64,000 nucleotides of DNA from JAHRVQ01 sp051278195 (GTDB lineage Bacteria > Pseudomonadota > Gammaproteobacteria > Pseudomonadales > Azotimanducaceae), in assembly GCA_051278195.1 (NCBI GenBank), contig JBNMQM010000002.1:62001-126000 (forward strand). The letters run 5' to 3'. Below the pieces are notes generated by a model. That model had not been told where the DNA came from. It searched no databases and saw only the letters and a program-made list of their open reading frames with translations. Within the stretch, counting starts at the first letter, position 1. Every line of letters begins with the position of its first letter. Positions 46,177 through 54,874 of this stretch are shown here, piece after piece. The position numbers and the translations under genes were made by a program.

Positions 46177-48207
46177 ATGAAAATCGCACTCGCACTATTG
46201 ATTATTACACTGATGACCTCCGTAAATGCCAAGAGTAAAGAACCCTATGAGTTCGTCATTGGACGCGGTATGGCTGATGTCACAGGCCCAGCGTTTGGTA
46301 TTCAACTATGGGGCTTCGGTAGGGAAGATCAAATATCAGAGGGGCTTCATACTCGACAGAGTGCACGAGCTTTTATTATAGCCGATGGTGATCAGGCCAA
46401 ACGTGTTGCTTTCGTTAGTGTTGATATCGGCAGCATTGAGCATCACATTACTTTGGAGGTCTTGGATCGCCTGAAACAACAATTTGGCGAAACCTATCGA
46501 CTCGACAATATTATTTTAAGCGCTACACACACTCACTCGGCGCCGAGTGGTTATTGGCACTCTCGCTCTAAAAATGGTCTTGATGGAGGTTTCTACCCAG
46601 AGCACTTCGACAATATCGTGGAAGGTATAGTCGAGGCTGTTATCAAAGCTCACGAGGATCTTCAGCCTGGCAATATCTATGTCAACAAAGGCCGGGTAGA
46701 GAACGCCGGTATTAACCGCTCATTGATTGCGTACGAGGAGAATCCAGCTTCGGAGCGCGCTGGCTACGCAGACACAATCGACAAAGATATGACCTTGTTG
46801 AAGTTCGTCGATGACTCGGGTGATATTGGCATGATCAATTGGCTGGCCGTTCATCCTACATCGATGACGTTTTTTAACCGGCTGATATCCGGGGATCATA
46901 AAGGATACGCATCACTGAATATCGAAAGGAAAAAGGGTGTCACGTACCAAAATGATAGTGAATTTGTTGCGGCCTTTGCGCAGACCAATGCGGGAGACGT
47001 GACCCCAAACCTGAACTTAGACAATACTGGGCCTGGTAAAGATGATTTCGACAGCACGAAAATAATCGGCCAGCGACAAGTCGATGTTGCGCTCAAGCTC
47101 TTTGCAAATGCTTCTGAGTTATTGAAGGGAGAGATCGACAGTCGTCAGATCTATATTGATATGTCGCAATATGAAGTGAAGGATGAGTTCACTGGCGCTG
47201 GTGTACAACGCACCTGTCCTTCAGCCTACGGATATTCTTTTGCCGGTGGGTCCACTGAAGATGGCGGTGGGCATTTTCTGTTTAGAGAAGGCATGACCGA
47301 GCAAAATATATTCTTGGATTTTCTAGTCGGAATTTTGCTTGATGCACCAAAGTGGACTGAATCTGTTAGGCAATGCCAGTCACCGAAGGCAATATTGTTT
47401 GTAACAGGTGCTGGTGATCCGCCACAGCAATCGCAAATACGCTCGATTACTATTGTAAGAATAGGGCAGGTTGCCATCCTCGCGCTCCCAACGGAAATCA
47501 CCACCATGGCAGGGCGTAGACTCAGAGACACAGTGCAGGCTCACCTCGGTGATCGGGCCACTCACGTTGTGCTGGCTGGCTATTCAAATGGATACGCCGG
47601 TTACGTGACTACCCCGGAAGAATATCTTCTCCAACAATATGAAGCCGGCCACACATTGCATGGGCGTTGGACCTTACCGGCCTACCAACAAGTGGCGGCA
47701 GAACTCGCCACTGCTTTAAAAAACAAGTCAGCGGTCAAGCAGAGTCTGGTCTATGACGATTGGCGCGGTAAATCCCCAATGCAGCAACTGTATGATGCCA
47801 GCGCACATGGTAGTGATAATAAAAGTGCCGAGAGACCAATAAAAGATATCACTCAGGATATCGCGATTCCTCTCGACAAGAAAAAATATGAGAAGGGAGA
47901 CGTCATCACAGCCAGCTTCTATTCTGGGAATCCAACGGCTACTTATGATCGTGAACAGATCTTTATGGGCCTTGAGATATTGCAAGGTACTTCATGGATA
48001 GAGATTGGCAACGACTACGATTGGTCGACAAAAATCCGCTGGGTGCTAGATGATGAGTCAGAGGGTTTGATTGCGCGTCTATCTTGGCAAAGCGCAGAAG
48101 ACAGCCAACCCGGTCAGTATAGAATTAGACACAAAGGAAACTTTACGAGTTCAGATGGCGCTGTAGAAAGTATCAACGAGACATCTGACTCGTTTTATCT
48201 TGATTGA
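46177..48207 (+). CDS. Secreted neutral/alkaline ceramidase
   Basis: 676 aa; residues 1-18 are a signal peptide (VNA end). The neutral ceramidase pattern is clear: GRGMADVTGPAFGIQLWGFG, SATHTHSAPSGYW with zinc ligands His118/His120 region, NWLAVHPTSM (His226) and NAGDVTPN. In characterised enzymes the last motif is GDVSPN, whose Ser is the nucleophile; here it is Thr276. The C-terminal immunoglobulin-like domain (from about 545) is present. The family splits the amide of ceramide into sphingosine and fatty acid. It converges on, and overlaps by 13 bases, the sphingomyelinase gene. AGAGA precedes the ATG. Confidence 0.9.
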   Translation: MKIALALLIITLMTSVNAKSKEPYEFVIGRGMADVTGPAFGIQLWGFGREDQISEGLHTRQSARAFIIADGDQAKRVAFVSVDIGSIEHHITLEVLDRLKQQFGETYRLDNIILSATHTHSAPSGYWHSRSKNGLDGGFYPEHFDNIVEGIVEAVIKAHEDLQPGNIYVNKGRVENAGINRSLIAYEENPASERAGYADTIDKDMTLLKFVDDSGDIGMINWLAVHPTSMTFFNRLISGDHKGYASLNIERKKGVTYQNDSEFVAAFAQTNAGDVTPNLNLDNTGPGKDDFDSTKIIGQRQVDVALKLFANASELLKGEIDSRQIYIDMSQYEVKDEFTGAGVQRTCPSAYGYSFAGGSTEDGGGHFLFREGMTEQNIFLDFLVGILLDAPKWTESVRQCQSPKAILFVTGAGDPPQQSQIRSITIVRIGQVAILALPTEITTMAGRRLRDTVQAHLGDRATHVVLAGYSNGYAGYVTTPEEYLLQQYEAGHTLHGRWTLPAYQQVAAELATALKNKSAVKQSLVYDDWRGKSPMQQLYDASAHGSDNKSAERPIKDITQDIAIPLDKKKYEKGDVITASFYSGNPTATYDREQIFMGLEILQGTSWIEIGNDYDWSTKIRWVLDDESEGLIARLSWQSAEDSQPGQYRIRHKGNFTSSDGAVESINETSDSFYLD

Positions 48208-49298
48208 TAAGGGAATTTAAATTCCATCAAAACAGGATAATGATCTGATAAATCAGAGAGTTCAACATCAGGACTAAAGAGCCTTGTGCCTGTCCACGGA
48301 GCGGGAGATTTCAGGTTAATCACTTGGAGCTTGGGTTGATTCAGTGGCTGAAGGTGATCCGTGCGATAAAGTACATAGTCCAGTGTCTTGTCAGGTCGGG
48401 GTTTCGCGTCAAATCCAGAAAGCAGCTGACGATAACTGTTAGTAGCATCGGAGCTAGAACCTACGCCTTTCGCTTCAAGGGCGAGTGCTACATTCGCACC
48501 AGCTAGCAAGTCGTCAAGCCTTGATTGCTGGGTTGAGCTAACATTGAAGTCGCCACCGAGTATCACTGGCTGTTCCGCCGATATTCCAAATCCATCAATG
48601 AACTTTCGCATCTCGCCAACCTGCTGCATCCGAACATCATGATCTTTAGCGGTCGCCTGCAGGTGTGTACCAAATACATGTATGTGCGATGGGTGTTCGA
48701 CGCCTACTCGAATCTTGGCATATACCACGCCTTTAAGAGCCATAAAATCAAATGACTTGCTGATGCGTACCGCGTGGTAGACATAGGCATGTTGTTCTTC
48801 AATAGGCCACTGGCTGAATATCAGAACACCGCTGTTACTTTTCACGGTATTAATCTGACAGTCACCAGAGACGCTAGCCCAGCTTGGGTCCTCGCAATTC
48901 TCTCCTGCTACTAATGTGTGATGGGGATATTGTTCAGACAATCCATTAACCAAATAATCAAAAGCTTCCGGCGTAAAAACCTCTTGAAATATGAGTACAT
49001 CCGGACGCTTTTCTAAGGCCAAGAGAGTTTGCGGAATCATTTCGAGGCGCTGCTTTTCGAAATGATTACCAGCCCAATTCGGATAACCTAATTGTTGGAT
49101 GTTGTAGGACAAAACAGTAATTTGCTTAGTGTTCACACTATCTTTATGAGGATCTGTTGCCAGGGCAGTCAGAGAACCGCTGTCAGTCAGATCACCAGCA
49201 GTAGACGCGAGCAAGTCACCTGATAAAGCAAAAATAGACATTGCGATAAAGATAGCCCACTTAATTATTTGCAGAGAAGTAAATCGAGACTTTTGCAT
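48195..49298 (-). CDS. Secreted neutral sphingomyelinase (sphingomyelinase C)
   Basis: 367 aa with a signal peptide (about 12-32). Endonuclease/exonuclease/phosphatase fold with a complete active site: Asn66 (SYNIQQLG), Glu106 (IFQEVF), His212 (FGTHLQA), Asp250 and Asn252 (GGDFNV), Asp352-His353 (SDHYPV). The Tyr-Pro-Asn-Trp-Ala-Gly stretch after strand one and the Cys pair around 135-147 match bacterial sphingomyelinases rather than exonucleases. It hydrolyses sphingomyelin to ceramide and phosphocholine, the substrate of the convergent ceramidase. The upstream neighbour is a truncated gene, so its original promoter may be lost. Confidence 0.88.
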   Translation of the reverse strand: MQKSRFTSLQIIKWAIFIAMSIFALSGDLLASTAGDLTDSGSLTALATDPHKDSVNTKQITVLSYNIQQLGYPNWAGNHFEKQRLEMIPQTLLALEKRPDVLIFQEVFTPEAFDYLVNGLSEQYPHHTLVAGENCEDPSWASVSGDCQINTVKSNSGVLIFSQWPIEEQHAYVYHAVRISKSFDFMALKGVVYAKIRVGVEHPSHIHVFGTHLQATAKDHDVRMQQVGEMRKFIDGFGISAEQPVILGGDFNVSSTQQSRLDDLLAGANVALALEAKGVGSSSDATNSYRQLLSGFDAKPRPDKTLDYVLYRTDHLQPLNQPKLQVINLKSPAPWTGTRLFSPDVELSDLSDHYPVLMEFKFPYQSR

Positions 49299-49309
49299 GA
49301 AACCACCCT

Positions 49310-49530
49310 CTAATGAGAAGCATCGAATTTCTGACCGACCAATTCACTTTCTGACCAGCCATAGCGAACGGCTTTTGCTTGAATATCATCATTCTCGTCC
49401 AACGTAATCGGTTCCGTGTATAAAAGCCACGGTTGACCATTTATTTGATAGCCAATCGAATCATTCCTTTTTGCAGGTTTGATGAACAGCTGCATTCCAT
49501 CCATTCTCAATGTTGGTAGAGGTGCCTGGC
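49310..49530 (-). pseudogene. C-terminal remnant of a secreted enzyme (chitobiase-C / Fn3-like domain)
   Basis: About 70 codons in frame, ending 11 bases before the sphingomyelinase start. GYQINGQPWLLYTEPITL, then DDIQAKAVRYGWSES, fits the CHB_HEX_C_1 carbohydrate-enzyme tail (Y-x-I-[DN]-G ... Y-x-x-P-I-x-L ... I-x-A-x-A). The frame is cut by the IS66 remnant at about 49530, and the rest of the gene is missing. It was probably the upstream gene of the same operon as the sphingomyelinase. Confidence 0.55.
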
Positions 49531-49928
49531 TTGCAAAGTCACTGCCCACCATCGCACCGAAGTCCCTGCTCGGCAGAGCCATGCTCTACTTGCACAGACA
49601 ATGGGACAAGCGCACGGTGTTCCTTGAATCGGGACAAGTTTCGATCCATAACAATCAGGCCGAGAATAAGGTCCGGCCATTTGTGATCGGGCGAAAGAAC
49701 TGGATGTTCAGTGACTCGGTGAAGGGGGCTGAGTCTAGCGCTGCGATCTACAGTTTGATCGAGGCGGCCAAGACTAACGATCTGGCGCCGGATATGTATT
49801 TGAGGTGGTTGTTTAAAATATTGCCGAACACTGATCACGCAAATACAGATGCTATGCGTGGATTACTGCTCTACGTAGTTGATCCTGAGACCATCGTGCA
49901 AGCGCTAGCAGGCAATCCGCCCAAGTAA
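49530..49928 (+). mobile_element. Truncated IS66-family transposase (C-terminal end)
   Basis: The last ~132 codons of an IS66 transposase (normally ~510): PKSLLGRAMLYLHRQW, HNNQAENKVRPFVIGRKNW and AESSAAIYSLIEAAKTN are signature segments around the last catalytic Glu. The 5' three quarters are gone, and the join at about 49530 runs straight into the enzyme remnant. The frame continues upstream to an ATG at 49479, but that part is antisense to the remnant and not transposase. Confidence 0.88.
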
Positions 49929-49943
49929 CAGGTACGGATAATT

Positions 49944-50225
49944 AGGCGCTTAGAAAGCCAGGATAAGCTGGCATTGAATAAAGGGTGAAAGTCCCTGTGG
50001 GGTAGGAGCTAACCACTTGCCCTAGCCTCGAGCTATGCGCTTGTGCGGGTAACCTCATAAGTGAAGTGTTAGTAGAGGTGCTTGCAGGCTAGGTATTGAG
50101 CCGCGAATTGAATAGAGTTTCGAGTGCAGATGCTGTTAAGCGAAGCAGAATGCAATATGTGAAATGCCGTTATGGTCAGGCTAAAAAATTTCACACATGG
50201 CATGAATGGATTGTGCTGATAGAAA
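49944..50225 (+). mobile_element. Probable group II intron 5' fragment (domain I, no RT gene)
   Basis: After the IS66 stop the sequence shows the pattern of bacterial group II intron starts: AAGCCAGGATAAGCTGG, then GGGTGAAAGTCCC, then GAGCTATGCGCTTGTGCGGG, and TGCAGGCTAGGTATTGAGCC. No reverse transcriptase frame or domain V/VI end was found, so it is a dead 5' piece. The assignment rests on recall of intron sequences and not on a structure calculation. Confidence 0.45.
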
Positions 50226-50240
50226 TGCGACCGCGGTGTA

Positions 50241-51449
50241 TCAAGAACGTCGTTGTAAAAATACAGACGTTATCGCCATAGCGACTGCGGCCAAAAAGCA
50301 GTAGCAGCCAAAGAAACTCATTTGCGCCGGTAGACCCATGCCCTGATCGATCAAAGTACCCGTAACCCCAGGCCCAACCGCCGTTGCCAGGACCGCTGCT
50401 GAGACGGTAATCGCCCGGACCGCTCCGAGATTGGCAAGGCCATAGACTTCCGGCCAGAGCGCACCAAAAAGCGTAGATGCTATGCCGTAGCTGATGCCGA
50501 GCAGCACCATCATGATGAACAGTGTTATTTCCGATGCGCCGTAGGCCAATACAAAGCAGGCACCCCCAAGCGGTAGCAAGAAGTACGGCAGAATAGAGGT
50601 TGCACCAAACCGATCGATCGCGGCACCGGTAATCAAAGCGCATACAACGGTCGTCAGCGCTAAAGTCATCAATGATATGGCGAACAACTGCGGCGGCCAG
50701 CTGTGCAACGCCGTCAGATAATTTTGATGATAGAAGATTGTTGTACCAATAAAAGCAGGTGCCAATACGCCAGCGAGTAGTACCCAGAATATAGGGTCAC
50801 GTAGGACTTCCGCCCGCGTCCAGCTGCGCATCTCCGGCAACGTTGTTTTTTCTGTTAACGATTGCCCATTCGGTACGCGAGGATTGCAGTAGCACCAATA
50901 AGCGAACGGCAGACCGACGACAATTAGTGCGATGGCGGCTGCAAGCCAACCGACACTGTAGCCATAGGCTATTGTAAGCGCTGCAAACGCCAATGGGATA
51001 GTGGCTTCGCCTCCCTGGTGGCCGAGCACAACAAGCGATACTGCTCTACCTCTTTGGGTAACAAACCATCGACCCGTCGAGGTTAGCGCTATGTGCGTCA
51101 TCATGCCCTGACCGAACAGTCGCAGCAGAAAAATAGCGAGGACGAGTGTTGGCAGGGAGGATGCGTAACCGGCAAGCAATGCCGCCCCGGCTAGCACGGG
51201 TACGACAAGAGCCACCATATAATGGGCTTGCACTACGTCCGTTAGACGCCCAACAAATGGGATACAAAGTGCGCTCGCCAGTGTAGCGAACATATAAACT
51301 CGCCCGAATTCTCCGTGCGTCAGCCCAAACATAGCCTGCCACTCTGCAACAGAGGCGGATATGAAATACGTTTGTCCAAAACTGGAAAAGTACGTGAGCA
51401 CGAATCCGCCGGCGAGCCAACGAAAGTTGTGCCTTATGAATTCAAGCAC
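50241..51449 (-). CDS. Major facilitator superfamily transporter
   Basis: 402 aa with about 12 hydrophobic segments. The cytoplasmic loop after TM2 (GRLTDVV) is the MFS motif A region. The start FGQTYFISASVAEWQAMFGLTHGEFG resembles monocarboxylate/oxalate-type MFS proteins (short form). It is the last gene of the minus-strand operon, 9 bases after the PhyH gene. It may export a product or import a substrate of the operon; the direction cannot be told. Its 3' end abuts the intron fragment. Confidence 0.85.
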   Translation of the reverse strand: MLEFIRHNFRWLAGGFVLTYFSSFGQTYFISASVAEWQAMFGLTHGEFGRVYMFATLASALCIPFVGRLTDVVQAHYMVALVVPVLAGAALLAGYASSLPTLVLAIFLLRLFGQGMMTHIALTSTGRWFVTQRGRAVSLVVLGHQGGEATIPLAFAALTIAYGYSVGWLAAAIALIVVGLPFAYWCYCNPRVPNGQSLTEKTTLPEMRSWTRAEVLRDPIFWVLLAGVLAPAFIGTTIFYHQNYLTALHSWPPQLFAISLMTLALTTVVCALITGAAIDRFGATSILPYFLLPLGGACFVLAYGASEITLFIMMVLLGISYGIASTLFGALWPEVYGLANLGAVRAITVSAAVLATAVGPGVTGTLIDQGMGLPAQMSFFGCYCFLAAVAMAITSVFLQRRS

Positions 51450-51458
51450 GACTACGTT

Positions 51459-52445
51459 TCATTGTTCGGAGGGGAAGCAGACTGGATTGTAGCGGCTGCG
51501 TATGGGCTCGCCGGCACCGATGTCGGGCATGAACTTGCGCCAATCGCCCGAGATCATCGTTGGCGCGGGAATGACACAGGCACCGTCTTCGAAATAGGTC
51601 GTTGCTAGGACCATGCGTGATTCCGTTGTGTTGTTGGGTGCTGCCGTGTGAAAGGACTTGGCATGGTGAAAGCTTATCTCACCCAACCCGAATGGACCGT
51701 CATCTACACCCACGCCTTGCTCTGCGAAAATATTGCTGACAGTGCGGTCGTAACTTGTGTCGAATCTGCTGCTCTGCACTGATTCAACCAGGCGGTAGTT
51801 CTGCATTCCGACGGCAAACGCTAGCGGCCCCATATTTTGAGGGATTGCCTGTAGCGGAATCCACGCGGTACACACATTATTGCTCGCGATAGGAAAATGC
51901 TCTGCGTCATAGTGCCAGGGCGTGCGTCCGCAACCCGATTCTTTGGCCAGAGCATTATCATGGTAAAGCCTGACGCGTTTTACACCCATAAGCGCAGCAG
52001 CAATCTCTGCGATGCGTGGACTCAGTACAAACTGCCGGAATATTTCATTCGTCAGCCACATCATTTCACCACTGCGAAAGTCCAGCTTTGGATTCTCGCC
52101 AAGGTCAGCACGCAGCGTCGCTTCCATTTCCTGCCTTAGCAGTGCAAGCGCACCGGGCGAGAGAACTCGCTTCAGCTTCACATAGCCATCGCGATTGAAT
52201 TGCTCAATCGCCAGCGGGTCGAGCTCGTAGGTGGCGTTAAGTTCAGCGTGTAGATCAGCCAGTTTTGGTAACGGCCCGACATGTTCAGGCACATGGGGCA
52301 GCTCCAGGGAAGGACCCGGTGTGAAGACAATTTCATTGTCCGCACTGGCCATATACTGATTCCACCATTGTTGGTTGTCATGCTCCCATTCACCCGAAAT
52401 TTCTTCCGCACGATTTTGGGGCTTCAATGCAGGGTCATCTGCCAT
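51459..52445 (-). CDS. Phytanoyl-CoA dioxygenase (PhyH)-family Fe(II)/2-oxoglutarate hydroxylase
   Basis: 328 aa. Iron ligands are His178 and Asp180 in WHYDAEHFP and His266 in SFHTAAPNNT; Arg277 in SRMVL holds 2-oxoglutarate. A motif for ectoine hydroxylase (EctD) is not seen, so the substrate is another small molecule. The start ATG lies immediately after the stop of the methyltransferase gene with no gap, so the two are co-translated. Operon neighbours are a methyltransferase, a quaternary-amine-type ABC importer and an MFS transporter, suggesting that a methylated amine is hydroxylated. Confidence 0.9.
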   Translation of the reverse strand: MADDPALKPQNRAEEISGEWEHDNQQWWNQYMASADNEIVFTPGPSLELPHVPEHVGPLPKLADLHAELNATYELDPLAIEQFNRDGYVKLKRVLSPGALALLRQEMEATLRADLGENPKLDFRSGEMMWLTNEIFRQFVLSPRIAEIAAALMGVKRVRLYHDNALAKESGCGRTPWHYDAEHFPIASNNVCTAWIPLQAIPQNMGPLAFAVGMQNYRLVESVQSSRFDTSYDRTVSNIFAEQGVGVDDGPFGLGEISFHHAKSFHTAAPNNTTESRMVLATTYFEDGACVIPAPTMISGDWRKFMPDIGAGEPIRSRYNPVCFPSEQ

Positions 52446-53354
52446 TCAATCGACTCCTGATACCTTGGCATCGCGCAAGGTAAGGCCGGCTTCGGTGTGA
52501 GAAAAGACTATCGTACCGACGCGCTGTGGAAACCGGTACTCACCCGAGTCGAGATCGTGACATGACGCAAGGTAGCCTGCCAGTGGCTCACGCCGCAACA
52601 TCTCATCGAGGCCGAAAGTATCATCGAAGGCGCAGCGCTGCAGATAAGACTCGAGCAGCTGGGGCCGGTTTGCGGGTACCACTGTAGTGTATTCAAGAAT
52701 CCGGGTTTGAACCTGCATGCCAAGATTTTTCAGAGCCGCCTCTACCTGAGCGCCATCGCTGTATGGCGTTCGATCGTCGTCGGTCATGCTGGCGATATAT
52801 TGATCATAAAAACCGACGTAATGCCCATCGCGCATTCCCTGTGCGATGAAACCGAAACCGTCATCGGCAAGCGCGCTACACATTCGGGCCAGCCCCTGCT
52901 CGAGTTCCTCAGCGGGTACGCAGTAGAGAGCGTGCGTAGCCCATGCGATGTCGTATAAGCCGGCCTGTTCGTTCCAATCCTGCAGCGTGCAGCAGAACTC
53001 AGAACCGGCATGGAACGGAGCAGCCAGTGCTTGTTTGGCCTCACGCACGGAAAACTCGCTGGGGTCGAGTAAGTCGTAGTCGAGCTTAAATTGGGCAGTT
53101 TTTGTTAGATCGGCAACGCCAGGGCAGGCCAGTAGCGCCTGTGGAAACTTGCCACTGCCGCACGCAACATCGATTAACCGCCCGTTGTTTTTGCGGCTAG
53201 CTAGAGATTGGAATGCGGAGGCCCAATGGTAGGCTTCCGCCAGATACCGGTAGTCAACGCGTGCCAGTTCGTAAAAGGCCTCCATCTCTTCGCGCCCCGC
53301 GTCACTCCAATGTTCGCAGCTGCGTGCAAAGGTATCATTTTGTACCGTCATCAT
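52446..53354 (-). CDS. Class I SAM-dependent methyltransferase
   Basis: 302 aa. Motif I is DVACGSGKF (62-70), with an acidic residue further on and a short post-motif I. The N-terminal helical part (YELARVDYRYLAEAYHW) is large. The domain fold belongs to small-molecule methyltransferases; no family-specific motif for O-, N- or S-methylation is visible. It is 17 bases downstream of the ABC transporter gene and directly joined to PhyH. The product of one enzyme could be the substrate of the other. Confidence 0.88.
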   Translation of the reverse strand: MMTVQNDTFARSCEHWSDAGREEMEAFYELARVDYRYLAEAYHWASAFQSLASRKNNGRLIDVACGSGKFPQALLACPGVADLTKTAQFKLDYDLLDPSEFSVREAKQALAAPFHAGSEFCCTLQDWNEQAGLYDIAWATHALYCVPAEELEQGLARMCSALADDGFGFIAQGMRDGHYVGFYDQYIASMTDDDRTPYSDGAQVEAALKNLGMQVQTRILEYTTVVPANRPQLLESYLQRCAFDDTFGLDEMLRREPLAGYLASCHDLDSGEYRFPQRVGTIVFSHTEAGLTLRDAKVSGVD

Positions 53355-53371
53355 TGTTCCTTAGTAAAGGG

Positions 53372-54874
53372 TCAGCCCCGCGTGGATACGCGCAGCCCGC
53401 GCGGGACGATTGCCCGCTCTGTCCAATCGAACAGCAACTGCACCATAATAGCAAGACCGGCAGCAGGCACCGCGCCCTCTAGAATGAGGCCAACGTCGTC
53501 GAGGCGAATGCCCGCTAGAATCGGTTGGCCATACCCGCCGGCACCAATCAGGGCACCGAGAGTCGCCGCACCGATATTGATCACGGCAGCGGTCTTGATT
53601 CCACCCAGTATAGATACAGCTGCCAGTGGCGCTTCAACTAAGCGCAAGCGGGCACCGGCAGGCAGTCCCAGCGCTTCGGCAGATTCAAGTAGTTGTGTAG
53701 GAATGGTAGTCAAACCAGTGTAGGTGTTGCGCACAATTGGCAGTAGGCTGTAAATAAATAGTGCGATGACTGCAGGGCCGGCGCCAATCCCGAAAAGGGG
53801 GATCATAAAGACCAGTAGTGCCAGCGCCGGAATAGTTTGTGCTACACCTACGACGCCCAGGATGACCTGACCGAGACGACGCCATCGCGCAGCAGCAATG
53901 CCAAGCGGTACTGCGAATAGGATTGCAGCAAGCAATGAAACGCCTACCAGTGCGATGTGTTGTTTGGTGTTACGCCAAAAGCGCTCGCTGCGAGTGCTGG
54001 ACTTGGCGATGACATCGATCCCGAGAGACTCGCGAAGAAAGTCGGCCGCCACTAGAACCTCCTGTACCCCGTCCAGCTTGACGCGCGAGTTCATCGCGAT
54101 CATCTGGGTTTCATCGATCAAGCCCTGCAGTTGGAGTATGGCGGCGAAGAGTTCTGGTTGCTCTTGCGCTAGCTCAGCCCGGTACAGAAGTACCGCTTCG
54201 TAAGGTGGAAAGTAGCCAAGATCGTCTTCCAGTGTGCGCAGCGAGTAATAGGCAATTTCAGCATCTGTGGTGTAGAGCTCTGTCAGATCGACGTCGCCAG
54301 CCGCCAATCCTCGGTATGCCAAATCGTGTTCGACGCCCAGAACATCCTGCTGCGGCAGGTCGTAGAGCAAACGTAAGCCGGGCCACCCGTCGCCACGCTC
54401 CATAAACTCCGTACCAAAACGGAACACAAGTTCAGGGTGCGCGCGTAGGTCTGAGACACGGCGTATATCGAGACGCTCCGCGACAGGCTCGCGCATACCC
54501 AGAGCAAAGTTGTCGCGAAAACCTAGTGTTTGGCTCATCACCAGGCCCGATTTAGCGAGCAGTTCTCGCAGCTCCGCGTGTGAAGCGGGTTTGTTTTGCG
54601 CGAAAATCTCGTGCGTCAGCGTTCCCGTGTACTCCGCATAGATGTCGATTTCGCCTGATACCAACGCGTTAAAGACCAGACGTGTGCCACCCAGAGCCTG
54701 ACGATGTTCGGCAGTGGCCCCGGTAGATGCCGCCATCGCGCGAATCAGTTCCCCAAGAACCACGCCCTCTGTGAAGTTCTTTGAGCCGACTACGATGGCG
54801 CGCTCGTCAGCGGCAAAACTATTGCCCGCGAGCAACAGAGCGCACAAAAAAGTGATCGCGATGTGGCGAGTCAA
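53372..54874 (-). CDS. Quaternary-ammonium-type ABC importer: fused solute-binding protein and permease
   Basis: 500 aa. A signal peptide (1-21) is followed by a QAT-family binding domain (about 22-285) with VGSKNFTEGVVLGEL and LGGTRLVFNAL, then DIYAEYTGTLT. From about 308 to 490 a permease domain has five to six segments and the conserved loop ALGLPAGARLRLVEAPLA (EAA-like). Binding domain first, permease second, differs from EgtU and OpuCB/CC-type fusions where the permease is first. The family imports choline, glycine betaine, carnitine or ergothioneine. TTG start, overlapping the ATPase gene by 4 bases. Confidence 0.9.
   Translation of the reverse strand: MTRHIAITFLCALLLAGNSFAADERAIVVGSKNFTEGVVLGELIRAMAASTGATAEHRQALGGTRLVFNALVSGEIDIYAEYTGTLTHEIFAQNKPASHAELRELLAKSGLVMSQTLGFRDNFALGMREPVAERLDIRRVSDLRAHPELVFRFGTEFMERGDGWPGLRLLYDLPQQDVLGVEHDLAYRGLAAGDVDLTELYTTDAEIAYYSLRTLEDDLGYFPPYEAVLLYRAELAQEQPELFAAILQLQGLIDETQMIAMNSRVKLDGVQEVLVAADFLRESLGIDVIAKSSTRSERFWRNTKQHIALVGVSLLAAILFAVPLGIAAARWRRLGQVILGVVGVAQTIPALALLVFMIPLFGIGAGPAVIALFIYSLLPIVRNTYTGLTTIPTQLLESAEALGLPAGARLRLVEAPLAAVSILGGIKTAAVINIGAATLGALIGAGGYGQPILAGIRLDDVGLILEGAVPAAGLAIMVQLLFDWTERAIVPRGLRVSTRG

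Noticed and set aside
49479..49529. Start of the IS66 frame at ATG 49479
   Set aside because: These codons are antisense to the secreted-enzyme remnant; transposase similarity begins only at about 49530.
50191..50643. Open minus-strand frame of 150 codons overlapping the MFS gene
   Set aside because: Its hydrophobic, Cys- and Trp-rich sequence is a frame-shifted shadow of the transporter.
51459..52445. PhyH protein considered as ectoine hydroxylase EctD
   Set aside because: The EctD signature is not seen and there are no ectABC genes nearby; only the iron and 2-oxoglutarate residues are shared.
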